Source of the DNA: Legionella lansingensis
GTDB taxonomy: Bacteria; Pseudomonadota; Gammaproteobacteria; Legionellales; Legionellaceae
NCBI RefSeq assembly: GCF_900187355.1
Contig: NZ_LT906451.1
Location: 1,671,001 to 1,735,000 of the forward strand
Direction of reading: 5' to 3'
Length of the DNA stretch: 64,000 bases
The translations under genes were made by a program, and so were the position numbers. The notes beneath the pieces were generated by a model. It was not told the origin of the DNA and ran no database searches. It saw nothing but the letters and a program-made list of their open reading frames with translations. Each line of letters starts with the position of its first letter. Within the stretch, counting starts at the first letter, position 1. Positions 1 to 11,968 of the stretch are shown here, piece after piece.

Positions 1-48
1 GGCGGAAGAGACATATATTGCTGCTTAAGACAATGTAGTACCAATGTT

Positions 49-60
49 GGGCCTTGGCCC
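49..60. repeat. Target-site duplication, left copy
   Basis: GGGCCTTGGCCC, repeated directly at 1504-1515. Joining the flanks across the element rebuilds the palindrome GTTGGGCCTTGGCCCAAC, so the element went into a hairpin sequence. An intact second copy of that hairpin, in inverse orientation, lies at 1554-1571. Confidence 0.85.
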
Positions 61-1503
61 ATAGCCGTCAGGCTAAGAAAGAAATTGTTTGTTTAACTTA
101 TTGAAATAATAATAAAAAAAGCTAGAGTACCCTTTTAAATTTTTTCCCGCCAGGAAAACAACCAAAAGGGACTCTATGCTGCTGGATACCCTATCAAATA
201 TTCCTCAAGAAATCTTTAAATTTTTTACTTATGAAGCGGATCGGATAGGAAAGGAAACAGGTTTTCAGAAACGCCGTTCAAAATTGACACCTAGTGTTTT
301 TATAAAATCATTGATAACGCTCTGTTTTTCAGAACATTTTAATTTGGAACTTTTCTGTGGATTGGTAAAAACGCAAAAAGTTTATATCAAAAAACAATCA
401 TTACATGAGCGATTTAACGAACGAACAGCCGGATTTCTTAAAGCCTTTTCATTATTCTGTTTAAAGCACTTTCAAATGAAAAAGTTACCTCAACTCCAAG
501 GATTGGAGCAATTTAGTAGCCTTAACATCATTGATAGCAGTACTATATCCTTACATCAGGCGCTGAATGAGCTTTTTAAAGGCAGTGGCGGAGCCGCATC
601 CAGTTCCGCTATGAAAATCCAAATGATGTTTGATTATCTTGGTGGACAAATAAAAGAGCTTACTCTAACTTCGGGCTGTGATAACGATCAGGGCTTTGAT
701 AATTATTTTAATACTATTGAAAAAGGAGCTCTTTATTTAATGGATTTAGGTTATTTTAAACTGAACACGTTTAAGAAAATTATGGAAGAAAACGCTTTCT
801 TCATAAGCCGCTTGCTCACCGGAACTAAACTTCTAACACAAGATAAGAAACCTTTTGATTTACTCGTTACCTTGGAGAATGCTGCACCATTCTTTTCTCA
901 GCAGGTCCTTATGGGAGCAACGCATAAAATTCCTGTCCGCTTGGTCGCTCAACGATTACCACCAGTCATTGCCGAGCAAAGGCGGAGAAGACTTATAAAA
1001 GATCATCGTCGCCGTGGTTCCACACCAAACCAGGAATCGTTGGCTTTACAAAGTTGGTCTATTTATATTACCAATACCTCTGAAACTCAAATCAATAATA
1101 AAGCAATTCATCAAACGTATGCTTTACGATGGCAGGTAGAACTCCTCTTTAAATTAAGTAAATCCTTAATGCATATTGACTCTATCAAAACTAAAAAGTT
1201 TGCTCGAGTGATTATTGAAACCTATGGTAAGTTTATTGCAATGATGCTTTTGTTTTTGCTATGCAATCCCATGCGCAACATAGAAGGCAAACAACTCTCT
1301 TTTTATAAAGCCTGTCACCAACTAAGTTCCAAGGCTACTGGATTGATTATCGCCCTCATGTCTCCTTATCGATTAAAGCATTTCTTGAATGATTTCTATG
1401 AAAATCTCTCCCTCTTTGCTATCAAAGATTCAAAAAAGAAACCTCTTTTGACCTTTGACTTCTGCGAAGGAGAGTGCTTTTAAACTCTTAGCCTGACGGC
1501 TAT
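61..1503 (+). mobile_element. IS4-family insertion sequence (IS231-like target)
   Basis: A 1443-bp element bounded by perfect 17-bp terminal inverted repeats (ATAGCCGTCAGGCTAAG at 61-77 and its complement at 1487-1503), extending to 18 bp. It is flanked by a 12-bp direct repeat GGGCCTTGGCCC at 49-60 and 1504-1515, read as the target duplication. It carries one full-length transposase gene. The GGG...CCC target resembles the choice known for IS231-type IS4 elements. Ends, duplication and open gene all look intact, so this may be a recent insertion. Confidence 0.93.
176..1483 (+). CDS. IS4-family DDE transposase
   Basis: A 435-residue transposase that cuts and rejoins the ends of the surrounding element. 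The catalytic triad is readable: Asp120 (in NIIDSST), Asp190 (in LMDLGYF) and Glu322. The last lies in the YREK signature of IS4 enzymes (YALRWQVELLFKLSK, spacing Y-x2-R-x3-E-x6-K). Length is normal for the family and there are no frameshifts. The start follows an AAAAGGG stretch just upstream. It is the only gene of its element and should be active as far as the sequence shows. Confidence 0.95.
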   Translation: MLLDTLSNIPQEIFKFFTYEADRIGKETGFQKRRSKLTPSVFIKSLITLCFSEHFNLELFCGLVKTQKVYIKKQSLHERFNERTAGFLKAFSLFCLKHFQMKKLPQLQGLEQFSSLNIIDSSTISLHQALNELFKGSGGAASSSAMKIQMMFDYLGGQIKELTLTSGCDNDQGFDNYFNTIEKGALYLMDLGYFKLNTFKKIMEENAFFISRLLTGTKLLTQDKKPFDLLVTLENAAPFFSQQVLMGATHKIPVRLVAQRLPPVIAEQRRRRLIKDHRRRGSTPNQESLALQSWSIYITNTSETQINNKAIHQTYALRWQVELLFKLSKSLMHIDSIKTKKFARVIIETYGKFIAMMLLFLLCNPMRNIEGKQLSFYKACHQLSSKATGLIIALMSPYRLKHFLNDFYENLSLFAIKDSKKKPLLTFDFCEGECF

Positions 1504-1515
1504 GGGCCTTGGCCC
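1504..1515. repeat. Target-site duplication, right copy
   Basis: The second direct copy of GGGCCTTGGCCC, immediately outside the right inverted repeat of the IS4-family element. Confidence 0.85.
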
Positions 1516-1553
1516 AACAACTCCAACATCAAACGGTACGGTATCTTAAAATT

Positions 1554-1571
1554 GTTGGGCCAAGGCCCAAC
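1554..1571 (-). terminator. Palindrome after kdsA, probable terminator
   Basis: The perfect 18-bp palindrome GTTGGGCCAAGGCCCAAC begins six bases beyond the kdsA stop codon. On the minus strand it is followed by an AATTTT run. It is the inverse of the hairpin into which the IS element inserted, so the gene end originally carried two such hairpins. Confidence 0.5.
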
Positions 1572-1576
1572 CTATT

Positions 1577-4325
<2,749 letters not shown>

Positions 4326-5846
4326 GTGGACACTCAAAGTAATTTCACCAAGTGGTGGGCATTGATTGGAGTAAGTCTTCTATCTTTTACAGGATTTTTA
4401 GATTACACCATCGTTGCAACGGCACTGCCATTTATTCAGAAAGAATTAAATGCCTCTGTCTTAGAATTGCAATGGGTCATGAATATTTTTGGCATGATCC
4501 TTTGTATGTTTTTGATAGCGGCAGGTCAAGCCGGAGATTTATTTGGACGAAAACGAGTTTTCTTTCTTGGTTTTGCTTTATTCGCGGGTGGAGCACTTGG
4601 GGCGGGAGGTTCTCCTTCAATCGAATGGTTAATTTTCTTTCGAGCGCTTCAAGGGTTTGCCGTAGCCATTATATTTACTATTGGCGTTGCCCTATTACCG
4701 CAAGCTTTCCCTGAAGAAGAGCAGGCAAAAGCAATAGGAGTATATAGTGCGTTTAATGGTGCTGGGCTCGCAATAGGGCCTTTTTTAGGCGGGGTATTGA
4801 TTTCTTTTCTAAGCTGGCGCTGGGTATTTTGGATTAACATTCCTATTATTATCATTGGAATATTGATGTGTGCTTTTACACTCAAACCCTCTCCTAAACC
4901 AGAGGAGAAGGTTAAATTCGACTGGACAGGATTATTTTTATTAATGGTAGGACTAGGCTCGCTAGTATATGGGATTATCTCTGGAGAGCAATATGGCTGG
5001 AATCTTACTTTGACCTGGGCGTCCATTTTAGTAGGAATTATTGGATTATTTTTTCTGATTATTTATGAAAATAAAACCATTCATCCTTTGCTTGACTTAA
5101 GTTTGTTTAAAGAGGTTAATCCAATATTGGCCGCCCTAATATGCTGGTCTGCTGGTATTTTAACCTTCATTTTCTTGTTTTTTGACCCACTCTATTTAGG
5201 ATTAATGCGAAACTTGACGGCATTTTGGGTGGGGTCATTTTTACTTTGCATGCCTGTAGTACAAGTTATTATTTCATTATTTTTTGAAAAATTACTCCAT
5301 TTATTTGGTGTCTCTCGTCTCATTATTTTTGCATTAGCTGCAGCAGTGATCACAGCAATCCTGCATCTCTTTTTTACCCCCACAATCACTATTTTATTCG
5401 TCTTGTTTACTTTTGCTTTAATGGGTTATTCATGGGGAATCGCAAACGTTGGCTCAATCGCTGCAATTACAAGCTCCATTCCTGCTGAAAAAACAGGGAA
5501 GGCTATTGGTACAGTATTCACTTTTTGGAATCTAAGCGGGTCTATTGCTTTAGCATTAGGCTCGGTTATTTTTCATTGGCGCGAATCTGCCTCCATTCAT
5601 TCTTTGTTATACAAAGAAGCATTGGTTTTAACTCCAGAACAACATCAGCAAATCCATTACTTGCTTTCCGATCCTGAGCATGCGAGAGACACATTGACGC
5701 AGGTGTTCGGTGCAAATGCAACAGAAATCTATTCCAACTTTATGACAAGTTTCATGAATGGATTTTATTGGGTCTCAGGATTTTCGGCCATTTCTTTATT
5801 CATTTTATTTTTGATAGGCTTGCTGGTTACAAGACGTAGACCGTAA
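4326..5846 (+). CDS. MFS drug/proton antiporter, EmrB/QacA (DHA2) type
   Basis: An inner-membrane efflux pump of 506 residues with about 14 hydrophobic segments. It begins FTGFLDYTIVATALPFIQKEL, the TM1 motif of the DHA2 family. The loop 2-3 motif GDLFGRKRVF and motif C-like GLAIGPFLGGVL are present. The start is GTG after AAGGAA. The gene is single, with the next gene on the other strand. The substrate cannot be told from sequence. Confidence 0.85.
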   Translation: MDTQSNFTKWWALIGVSLLSFTGFLDYTIVATALPFIQKELNASVLELQWVMNIFGMILCMFLIAAGQAGDLFGRKRVFFLGFALFAGGALGAGGSPSIEWLIFFRALQGFAVAIIFTIGVALLPQAFPEEEQAKAIGVYSAFNGAGLAIGPFLGGVLISFLSWRWVFWINIPIIIIGILMCAFTLKPSPKPEEKVKFDWTGLFLLMVGLGSLVYGIISGEQYGWNLTLTWASILVGIIGLFFLIIYENKTIHPLLDLSLFKEVNPILAALICWSAGILTFIFLFFDPLYLGLMRNLTAFWVGSFLLCMPVVQVIISLFFEKLLHLFGVSRLIIFALAAAVITAILHLFFTPTITILFVLFTFALMGYSWGIANVGSIAAITSSIPAEKTGKAIGTVFTFWNLSGSIALALGSVIFHWRESASIHSLLYKEALVLTPEQHQQIHYLLSDPEHARDTLTQVFGANATEIYSNFMTSFMNGFYWVSGFSAISLFILFLIGLLVTRRRP

Positions 5847-5886
5847 CTTATAACCCGACAAAACAACGTTTGGATAGACAAAGGAT

Positions 5887-6078
5887 TTATTTTCTACTGG
5901 CTAAAAACATCCAGAGGGATAAAAGCACTGTGACAACGAATCCAATATAGCTCACATTCATAGGAAGGACATAACCTGATGCGACTATTTCCCATTTGAA
6001 AATTATACGTAATAAGTGAGCAATAGCGACCAACGCAAAAACAAAGCCAGCTACCATCAATGGAATATTTTTATTCAT
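5887..6078 (-). CDS. Small two-helix membrane protein
   Basis: A 63-residue protein with two transmembrane helices (about residues 6-26 and 40-60) joined by a short loop containing FKWEIVASGYVLPMN. A good ribosome site (GGGAG) precedes the ATG. No function is recognised. It lies convergent to the MFS gene and downstream of ribH on the same strand, separated by about 95 bp. Confidence 0.7.
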   Translation of the reverse strand: MNKNIPLMVAGFVFALVAIAHLLRIIFKWEIVASGYVLPMNVSYIGFVVTVLLSLWMFLASRK

Positions 6079-6174
6079 TTTTTCTCCCTAAAAAGTATCC
6101 TTGCTTATCCTTCACGTTAACTTTACAGGATTTGAAGTTAATCGTCTCTTCATTCCTAACCCTAGGGAACGTCC

Positions 6175-6660
6175 CTAGATAGACGTTAGCGTATACAAAC
6201 TTTGTAAAATTTGATGCATTTCTATGGCACAGTCAGCAGCATCAGCACCTTTATGCCCGTGACTCCCTCCTAAGCGATCCCAAGCTTGAGTTTCATTCTC
6301 AGTGGTCAATACACCAAAAATGACCGGAAGATTATAATCCAATGCTATCCTTTGACAGCCATTACTCACTTGTTCACAGACATAGTCATAATGACTGGTT
6401 TCACCGCGAATTACTGCACCCAAAGCAATAATAGCCTTCACTTGCCTGCTCATAGCCATGCGCTTGGTGACGATGGGAATCTCGATTGCGCCTGGAACTT
6501 CGACAAGAATAATATCCTGCTCCGAAATACCCCGTACTTTAAGCCTCTCAACAGCACCCCGCTGTAATTCTCCAGTAATATCCTGGTTAAAACGACTAAC
6601 AACAACGCCAATTGGGAATGAGTGCGTTATGTCTTTGGATTCAATCTTTATATGCTTCAT
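6175..6660 (-). CDS. ribH: 6,7-dimethyl-8-ribityllumazine synthase
   Basis: Joins the ribityl-aminouracil from the RibD route with the butanone phosphate from RibB to make lumazine, the penultimate riboflavin step. At 161 residues the family motifs are clear: VVVSRFN, VPGAIEIP, LGAVIRGETSHYDYV, the catalytic-loop His in that last motif, and GVLTTENETQA. It is the last gene of the ribD-ribE-ribBA-ribH operon, seven bases after ribBA. The stop codon overlaps the sequence AGGGAACGTCCCT, which recurs at 31508-31520. Confidence 0.96.
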   Translation of the reverse strand: MKHIKIESKDITHSFPIGVVVSRFNQDITGELQRGAVERLKVRGISEQDIILVEVPGAIEIPIVTKRMAMSRQVKAIIALGAVIRGETSHYDYVCEQVSNGCQRIALDYNLPVIFGVLTTENETQAWDRLGGSHGHKGADAADCAIEMHQILQSLYTLTSI

Positions 6661-6667
6661 AATCCCT

Positions 6668-7876
6668 CTATTCGATGGTTAGCAAATGGCCAAGTTTATG
6701 TTTTTTAGTCTTTAAGTAGTCATGGTTTTCTTTGGTGGGGTGGATCATCAGAGGAATACGTTCCGTCACCCTGAGGCCATATTTTTCCAGCGCTTCCACC
6801 TTCTTGGGATTATTGGTTAGCAGCCTCACAGCCTCTATACCCAAGTGCTTTAATATTTGATAAGCCACAGCATAATCACGATTATCAGCCGGAAAACCTA
6901 ATTTTAAATTAGCATCTACAGTGTCATAACCTTCCTCTTGTAACGCATAGGCTTTCAATTTATTGGCTAACCCGATACCTCGTCCCTCTTGACGTAGATA
7001 GATAAGCACCCCGCCTTGATCAGCAAGTTGTTGTAAAGATTGTTTTAACTGAGCTCCACAATCGCACTTACAAGAACCAAATACATCGCCTGTTACACAT
7101 TCAGAATGAATGCGTACAAGCGGGACCTGATTCGAAATTTTAGGAGGGCGTACTAAAGCAAAATGCTCAAAAGAATCGAGTGCATTTTCAAAAGCTAACA
7201 TTGCAAAATCACCATAATCATGGATAGGTAGCCTGGTTATTGCAATCTCTTCAACCAATTTTTCATGACGAATACGATAATCGATCAAGTCCCTAATGGT
7301 AACCAAAGGAATATCATGTAACTTTGAGAAATTTACTAAATCGTCTCGACGACTCATGGTTCCATTATCATTGATGATCTCACAAATGACTGCAGCAGGA
7401 GTAAGACCGGCAAGAGTAATCAAATCAACACTGCCTTCGGTCTGACCCGCACGCTCAAGGACCCCACGTGGCTTGGCGCGCAGCGGAAAAACATGTCCAG
7501 GACAGATAATGTCACTTGGTCCACTATTCGGATCAATAGCGACTTTAACCGTATGGGCGCGATCTTTTGCTGAAATTCCTGTGGAAACACCTTTCGCTGC
7601 TTCAATCGAGACTGTAAAAGCAGTTCCATAAGGCGAGCGGTTGTGATTTGCCATCATGGGTAACTGCAATTTATCGATAAGTGCTCCGTCCATGGGTAGA
7701 CAAATAAGTCCACGACCAAATCGAGCCATGAAATTAATGGCTTCAGGAGTAACATGTTGCGCCGCTATCACCAGATCACCTTCGTTTTCACGATTCTCAT
7801 CATCCATCAAAATGATCATGCGCCCGGCCTTTAATCTATCAATCGCTTGCTCAATGGTTGCGAAAGGACTTGTCAT
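6668..7876 (-). CDS. ribBA: Bifunctional DHBP synthase / GTP cyclohydrolase II
   Basis: A two-domain riboflavin enzyme of 402 residues. The N-terminal half (about 1-205) makes 3,4-dihydroxy-2-butanone 4-phosphate and shows DDENRENEGDL, TAFTVSIEA, GHVFPLRA and AGQTEGSVDL. The C-terminal half opens the GTP ring. It has the zinc cysteines in SECVTGDVFGSCKCDCGAQL with the E. coli RibA spacing (+11, +13), then LRQEGRGIGL and LLTNNPKK. Both active sites look complete, so it should supply both precursor branches. Its ATG overlaps the ribE stop by four bases. Confidence 0.95.
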   Translation of the reverse strand: MTSPFATIEQAIDRLKAGRMIILMDDENRENEGDLVIAAQHVTPEAINFMARFGRGLICLPMDGALIDKLQLPMMANHNRSPYGTAFTVSIEAAKGVSTGISAKDRAHTVKVAIDPNSGPSDIICPGHVFPLRAKPRGVLERAGQTEGSVDLITLAGLTPAAVICEIINDNGTMSRRDDLVNFSKLHDIPLVTIRDLIDYRIRHEKLVEEIAITRLPIHDYGDFAMLAFENALDSFEHFALVRPPKISNQVPLVRIHSECVTGDVFGSCKCDCGAQLKQSLQQLADQGGVLIYLRQEGRGIGLANKLKAYALQEEGYDTVDANLKLGFPADNRDYAVAYQILKHLGIEAVRLLTNNPKKVEALEKYGLRVTERIPLMIHPTKENHDYLKTKKHKLGHLLTIE

Positions 7877-8487
7877 CTTTCAACCTCGTTTTTCAATTGC
7901 CCCGCAATCTTGAGCTGATGTGCCACGATACGAGTCAAATAATCAAATTCCACATTCACCGGCTTGCCAACATGCAATTGGCCAAAAGTCGTTTTTGCCA
8001 ATGTGTGCGGGACCAACATCAATTTGATATTATCATCCGTGACTGCATTAATGGTTAAGCTTATACCATCAAGCGTTATACTTCCTTTTGGTAAAAGGTA
8101 CATCTTAGCACAAACCACAAAATCGCCTACCACAATTTCCACATATTCATTCAAGGGGGTTATCGACTTTACAATGGCTGTGGTATCGACATGTCCACTC
8201 ACATAATGACCGCCAAAACGGCTTGACGCTGACATGGCACGCTCAAGATTAACATGATCACCAACATTCAACGCCCCCAAATTGGTTAAAGCCAGCGTTT
8301 CTGGAGAAACATCAAAAATCAAATGATCATCATGCTCTGCTAATAAAGTGAGGCAGACGCCATTTACAGCTATACTTTCGCCGGTTTGCAGTTGCGTAAA
8401 AGGCGATTTAATCAGCAAGCGATTGGCGATTTCTCCTGCAATATTAGCAACAATCTCGCCTTGTTCTTCAATCAATCCTGTAAACAT
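7873..8487 (-). CDS. ribE: Riboflavin synthase, alpha chain
   Basis: Dismutates two lumazine molecules to riboflavin. The start at 8487 gives MFTGLIEEQG, the invariant N-terminus of the family, behind a strong GGAGAG site. The eight extra residues possible upstream are not conserved. The 204 residues form two lumazine-binding barrels, with NGVCLTLL and ERAM in the first and GHVDTTA and DGISLTIN in the second. The start lies inside the end of ribD (16-base overlap), which points to translational coupling. Confidence 0.95.
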   Translation of the reverse strand: MFTGLIEEQGEIVANIAGEIANRLLIKSPFTQLQTGESIAVNGVCLTLLAEHDDHLIFDVSPETLALTNLGALNVGDHVNLERAMSASSRFGGHYVSGHVDTTAIVKSITPLNEYVEIVVGDFVVCAKMYLLPKGSITLDGISLTINAVTDDNIKLMLVPHTLAKTTFGQLHVGKPVNVEFDYLTRIVAHQLKIAGQLKNEVER

Positions 8488-9545
8488 AAACTCTCCTGCC
8501 AATCGAAGCATGCTATGACATTGTCAGCTTTAATTTCCCAGGAAACAGCTTTTTTTTGAGTAAAAATAGCATTGCCATGAAAAGCCTTCGTTGTGTTCTC
8601 ACCTAAAATCTCAGGAACAAGATAAACATAGGTTCGTTGCACTAATTTCTCTTGATGTAGGGCGGAGAATAAGAGCCCCCCTGCTTCGACCCAGACATCA
8701 TGATAGCCGAGATGACCTAGATCCTGGATGATTTCTACTAAATCAAGTCGATTATTCTCGGCGGTAACAGCATGATAACTACAATTAGGCTTGGGTTCAC
8801 GGATAGTATAAGCTTTATCATGATAAATATGACAATGTTTGGCGCTATTGAGAACTTTCGCTGCTTTATCCAGTGTTAGGCGACGATCTAAAATTGCCAA
8901 CGGTTTACTAACTTCCTGCCCTTGCAAACGAACATTCAATAAAGGATCGTCTTTAAGAACAGTTTTTGCAGTAGTGAGGATAACATCCGTGTGCAAACGA
9001 TTTTGATGTGTAAATTCAGCACAATCCGAATTCGACAGCTGACACCTTACTCCCCCTTCTCCAGCAATTTTACCGTCGAAAGATTGAGCAATCTTTACCG
9101 TAACCCAAGGTTTTTTAGTTAGTGTCCAATAACAATAGCTTTGATAAAAAGCATCAATCTCAGGTAAGGGGAAGTGTAATACGTCTATACCCGCAGATTG
9201 CAAGATTTTGGGTGTATCATTGGCAATAACAAGGGGATTGGGGTCACAAAAACCGTAGACGACTTTCGCAATACCATGTTCGATGATTGCTGACACACAA
9301 GGTGGCGTTTTTCCCCAATGATTGCAAGGTTCAAGAGTAATATAGAGGGTAACGTCACCAAGTCCTTTGGGAATTTGTTCCAAGAGAAGTTGCTCTGCGT
9401 GCGCCGTTCCAGCTCCTCGATGCCAAGCGCGCGCAATAACTTCGCTGTTACGCACTGCAACAGCACCAACACTTGGATTTGGTGCACAAGTACCCCGTCC
9501 GAGCCAGGCTTGTTCGAGGGCAGCCAGCATAAAGTAGTTGTGCAT
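8472..9545 (-). CDS. ribD: Riboflavin deaminase/reductase
   Basis: A bifunctional enzyme that deaminates and then reduces the pyrimidine from GTP ring opening. At 357 residues the N-terminal deaminase domain has the zinc site: HAE (in GTAHAEQLL) and PCNHWGKTPPC. The C-terminal reductase domain shows KIAQSFDGKIA, LTTAKTVLKDDPLLNVR and WVEAGGLLFSAL. It is first in the rib operon. I looked upstream for an FMN riboswitch and saw none. Confidence 0.95.
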   Translation of the reverse strand: MHNYFMLAALEQAWLGRGTCAPNPSVGAVAVRNSEVIARAWHRGAGTAHAEQLLLEQIPKGLGDVTLYITLEPCNHWGKTPPCVSAIIEHGIAKVVYGFCDPNPLVIANDTPKILQSAGIDVLHFPLPEIDAFYQSYCYWTLTKKPWVTVKIAQSFDGKIAGEGGVRCQLSNSDCAEFTHQNRLHTDVILTTAKTVLKDDPLLNVRLQGQEVSKPLAILDRRLTLDKAAKVLNSAKHCHIYHDKAYTIREPKPNCSYHAVTAENNRLDLVEIIQDLGHLGYHDVWVEAGGLLFSALHQEKLVQRTYVYLVPEILGENTTKAFHGNAIFTQKKAVSWEIKADNVIACFDWQESLCLQD

Positions 9546-9943
9546 AGTTAAATCAGCAATTAAAAATTCAAATATGATAACAAATTATTCAATTTTTGAG
9601 TAGACAACGCCAATTCAAAAATTTACCTATCATTCGATCCGTAAGTTTTCTAATTTGACAAACCCAAAAACCGAATTACCGTGGCTTGACCACGGTATCC
9701 AGCGATCTTCATAAATTATGGATACCGTGGTCAAGCCACGGTAATTCGATGTTCCAAAAAGCCAGTCAATAAACTTGACGATCGAGTATCAAAAGACTGT
9801 GCATTGTCATGCAAACACTCATTTTAGTCCAGATTTTTTTAAAGATATTTCCCATCGCGTCACTCTTTTGCTGTGATATACTAAATCATTCTTGTATTTA
9901 AAATATCCATACATGCCATGTCTTTTAACAAATAAGCAGGCTT
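9546..9943. other. Intergenic region with cruciform repeat
   Basis: The 398 bp between divergent ribD and bepA. The one clear structure is the long inverted repeat at 9672-9748. Nothing coding is seen. Confidence 0.5.
9672..9748. repeat. Long perfect inverted repeat (REP-like)
   Basis: Two 29-bp arms (9672-9700 and 9720-9748) are perfect complements around a 19-base loop. Each arm holds a smaller palindrome, TACCGTGG...CCACGGTA, so four-armed folding is possible. No target duplication was identified. It looks like a dispersed palindromic element of the REP/MITE kind. Confidence 0.8.
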
Positions 9944-11371
9944 ATGAACCTATTGCATCCTATTAAACGAAAAGGTATTTTTCGCAAGAGCACTTATTGC
10001 ATTGTGGGCGTTTTTTTCGCTCTTCAAAGTCTTGCTGTTAATACCTTTGCGCTTACCCCTTATTCAACACGTGAACTGGAAGAATTAGAGAAAGAATTTA
10101 TTCAACTCATTAATCAATCTGACAGTATTGAGCGTAATCCATTAGCAAACCAATACCTTAATCATGTGGGCAAAAGGCTTTCGCGCTTTGCTCATATTCC
10201 TATGCCTTATTTCTTTATTGTGAAATCAAACGAGATAAACGCATTCGCAGGACCAGGGGGTTACATTGGTATCAATACACAATTAATTTTGGTCACTGAG
10301 AATGAAAGTGAACTTGCTGCCGTTATGGCACATGAAATCGCTCACGTTCGCCTGCATCACTTGTATAACTTAATACAACATGAAAAACAGATGCGTATCC
10401 CTCTGCTTGCATCTTTACTGGCGTCGATGGCGCTAGGAGTGGTTAACCCAACATTGGGTGGTAGCGCATTATTGGCTTCAATCAGTGGTTTTGCTCAAGA
10501 TAACATTAATTTTACGCGAGCGAATGAGAAAGAAGCCGATCGCATTGGCATCGACATGCTTGCAAAAGCTGGCTTTGATCCCAGAGCTATGGCTAGTTTT
10601 TTTAAAAAAATGCAAGAAAATACACGCTACTATTACACTGCACATATTCCCGCCATTTTAAGAACACATCCGCTTGATGATGATCGGATTGCTGAAGCCG
10701 AAAATCGCATTGATTATCTTGGCAAAAGAAATGTCCAGAGCAATCTCGATTACCGCTTATTTAAAGAGTTAATTCGTGTTTCTGTCGCCAGTAACAGCAA
10801 ACAATTGCTTGATTATTACCAGTCTCAATGCCACAAAAAAAATAGTGGAGCAGCGTGTCAATATGGCCAGGCATTAGCCCTTCTTCGTGTCAATCAATAC
10901 CAACAAGCAGCAGCGCGATTAGGCGCTCTCCTTGCGCAAGATCAAGATAATCTGTTTTATCAAATCGCTATGGCCCAAGCTGAAATGGGCAATAAGCAAT
11001 CTGATGTTGCCTTGAGGAGGCTTCATAATTTACAAGCCAACTATCCTGAGAATTACGCTGCTCTTATGGCTTACGGTCAGGGTTTGTTAACAGCGGGCAA
11101 GGCGGAACAAGCAGCCAGTATTTTGTTGAAAGGTTCCAGGCAATTTAAAAAAGATTTAGCCTTATGCGAAACCTTGGCTCAAGCTCAGGCAGCTGCTCAC
11201 CATAAAAGCTATGCCTATTTTACCGAAGCTCAATGCCAACTTTTACAAGGACGCAAGCGTGAGGCCGTAAGGCAATTAAAGCAAGCCAAATTACTCGCCA
11301 AGAATGACCATTACTTGCAAGCCAGAATAAGTGCCATGATTGAAGAGATTAAATTTTTATCTGCGGATTGA
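9944..11371 (+). CDS. bepA: BepA-like periplasmic M48 metalloprotease with TPR domain
   Basis: A quality-control protease and chaperone for outer-membrane protein assembly. It is 475 residues (E. coli BepA is 487). An N-terminal signal or anchor segment (about 15-36) is followed by the M48 domain, with HEIAH at 130-134 and the third zinc ligand in NEKEADRIG near 197. The second half is alpha-helical TPR sequence (YQQAAARLGALL, ALMAYGQGLL, KREAVRQLKQA). It is a single gene followed by a terminator-like palindrome. Confidence 0.85.
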   Translation: MNLLHPIKRKGIFRKSTYCIVGVFFALQSLAVNTFALTPYSTRELEELEKEFIQLINQSDSIERNPLANQYLNHVGKRLSRFAHIPMPYFFIVKSNEINAFAGPGGYIGINTQLILVTENESELAAVMAHEIAHVRLHHLYNLIQHEKQMRIPLLASLLASMALGVVNPTLGGSALLASISGFAQDNINFTRANEKEADRIGIDMLAKAGFDPRAMASFFKKMQENTRYYYTAHIPAILRTHPLDDDRIAEAENRIDYLGKRNVQSNLDYRLFKELIRVSVASNSKQLLDYYQSQCHKKNSGAACQYGQALALLRVNQYQQAAARLGALLAQDQDNLFYQIAMAQAEMGNKQSDVALRRLHNLQANYPENYAALMAYGQGLLTAGKAEQAASILLKGSRQFKKDLALCETLAQAQAAAHHKSYAYFTEAQCQLLQGRKREAVRQLKQAKLLAKNDHYLQARISAMIEEIKFLSAD

Positions 11372-11377
11372 TGAGAT

Positions 11378-11434
11378 CCTCCCTCACCCCTTGTGGGAAA
11401 GGTCGACGCGCGTAGCGCGGCGGGTGAGGGGAGG
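11378..11434. terminator. GC-rich inverted repeat between convergent genes
   Basis: CCTCCCTCACCCC and GGGTGAGGGGAGG pair around a GC-rich centre (GGTCGACGCGCGTAGCGCGG). The repeat lies between the end of bepA and the end of the gene at 11451-11909, so it can terminate both. Its base composition is far above that of its neighbours, which suggests a dispersed repeat put to this use. Confidence 0.55.
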
Positions 11435-11450
11435 TAAATTAAACTCTCAT

Positions 11451-11909
11451 TCACTGAATACCAAACCAACCCCCAGTATCACCACCTGCCCAACATTCAA
11501 TATTTTTGCAAGACTTGATCTTTTGTGAGCATAATTGCTTAAATTTATCCGCAGCGCTAATATCTTGATTAAAATAACCTTCAGGCTGGCAAATACGCTC
11601 CTTATATTGGCCTCTCACGCGAATCTGACCCATGACATAAATGGTTGGTGAAACGGAGTACACCCCTTTAGAATGAGAATAGCAAGCGATGTAGCACCCC
11701 GGTGCTGCGGTATAGCTATTATCCGTGGGCAATGATACGTCTTTTGCACCCGGATAGGGGTGGTTAATGACAACTCCCTCACCAATAATATAAACGGGAA
11801 AAGGCGAAGGCAATAAGCGTGTATCAGGATTCATAGAAGTATTAGGATCTTGAGATGATGCATAAGAGATGAATGAAAAGCCCATTAAAAAGAGCATAAG
11901 CGTTTTCAT
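11451..11909 (-). CDS. Secreted Cys-containing hypothetical protein
   Basis: A 152-residue protein with a signal peptide (about 1-19, cleaved near YASSQ). The mature part has six or more cysteines, including APGCYIACYSHSKG and KSCKNIECWAGG, so disulfides in the periplasm or outside are likely. No family is recognised. It is divergent from the DUF1415 gene. Confidence 0.65.
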   Translation of the reverse strand: MKTLMLFLMGFSFISYASSQDPNTSMNPDTRLLPSPFPVYIIGEGVVINHPYPGAKDVSLPTDNSYTAAPGCYIACYSHSKGVYSVSPTIYVMGQIRVRGQYKERICQPEGYFNQDISAADKFKQLCSQKIKSCKNIECWAGGDTGGWFGIQ

Positions 11910-11968
11910 AATGACTCCATCAATAAAGTGCTTCTTTGATTATAGTCTTTTCCTGGCTGAGAATTTTT

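Noticed and set aside
1-48. Possible gene start on the minus strand at the window edge (ATG at 14)
   Set aside because: Only four codons are visible and there is no ribosome site.
9546-9943. FMN riboswitch in front of ribD
   Set aside because: I could not see the conserved RFN core elements; only a palindromic repeat is present.
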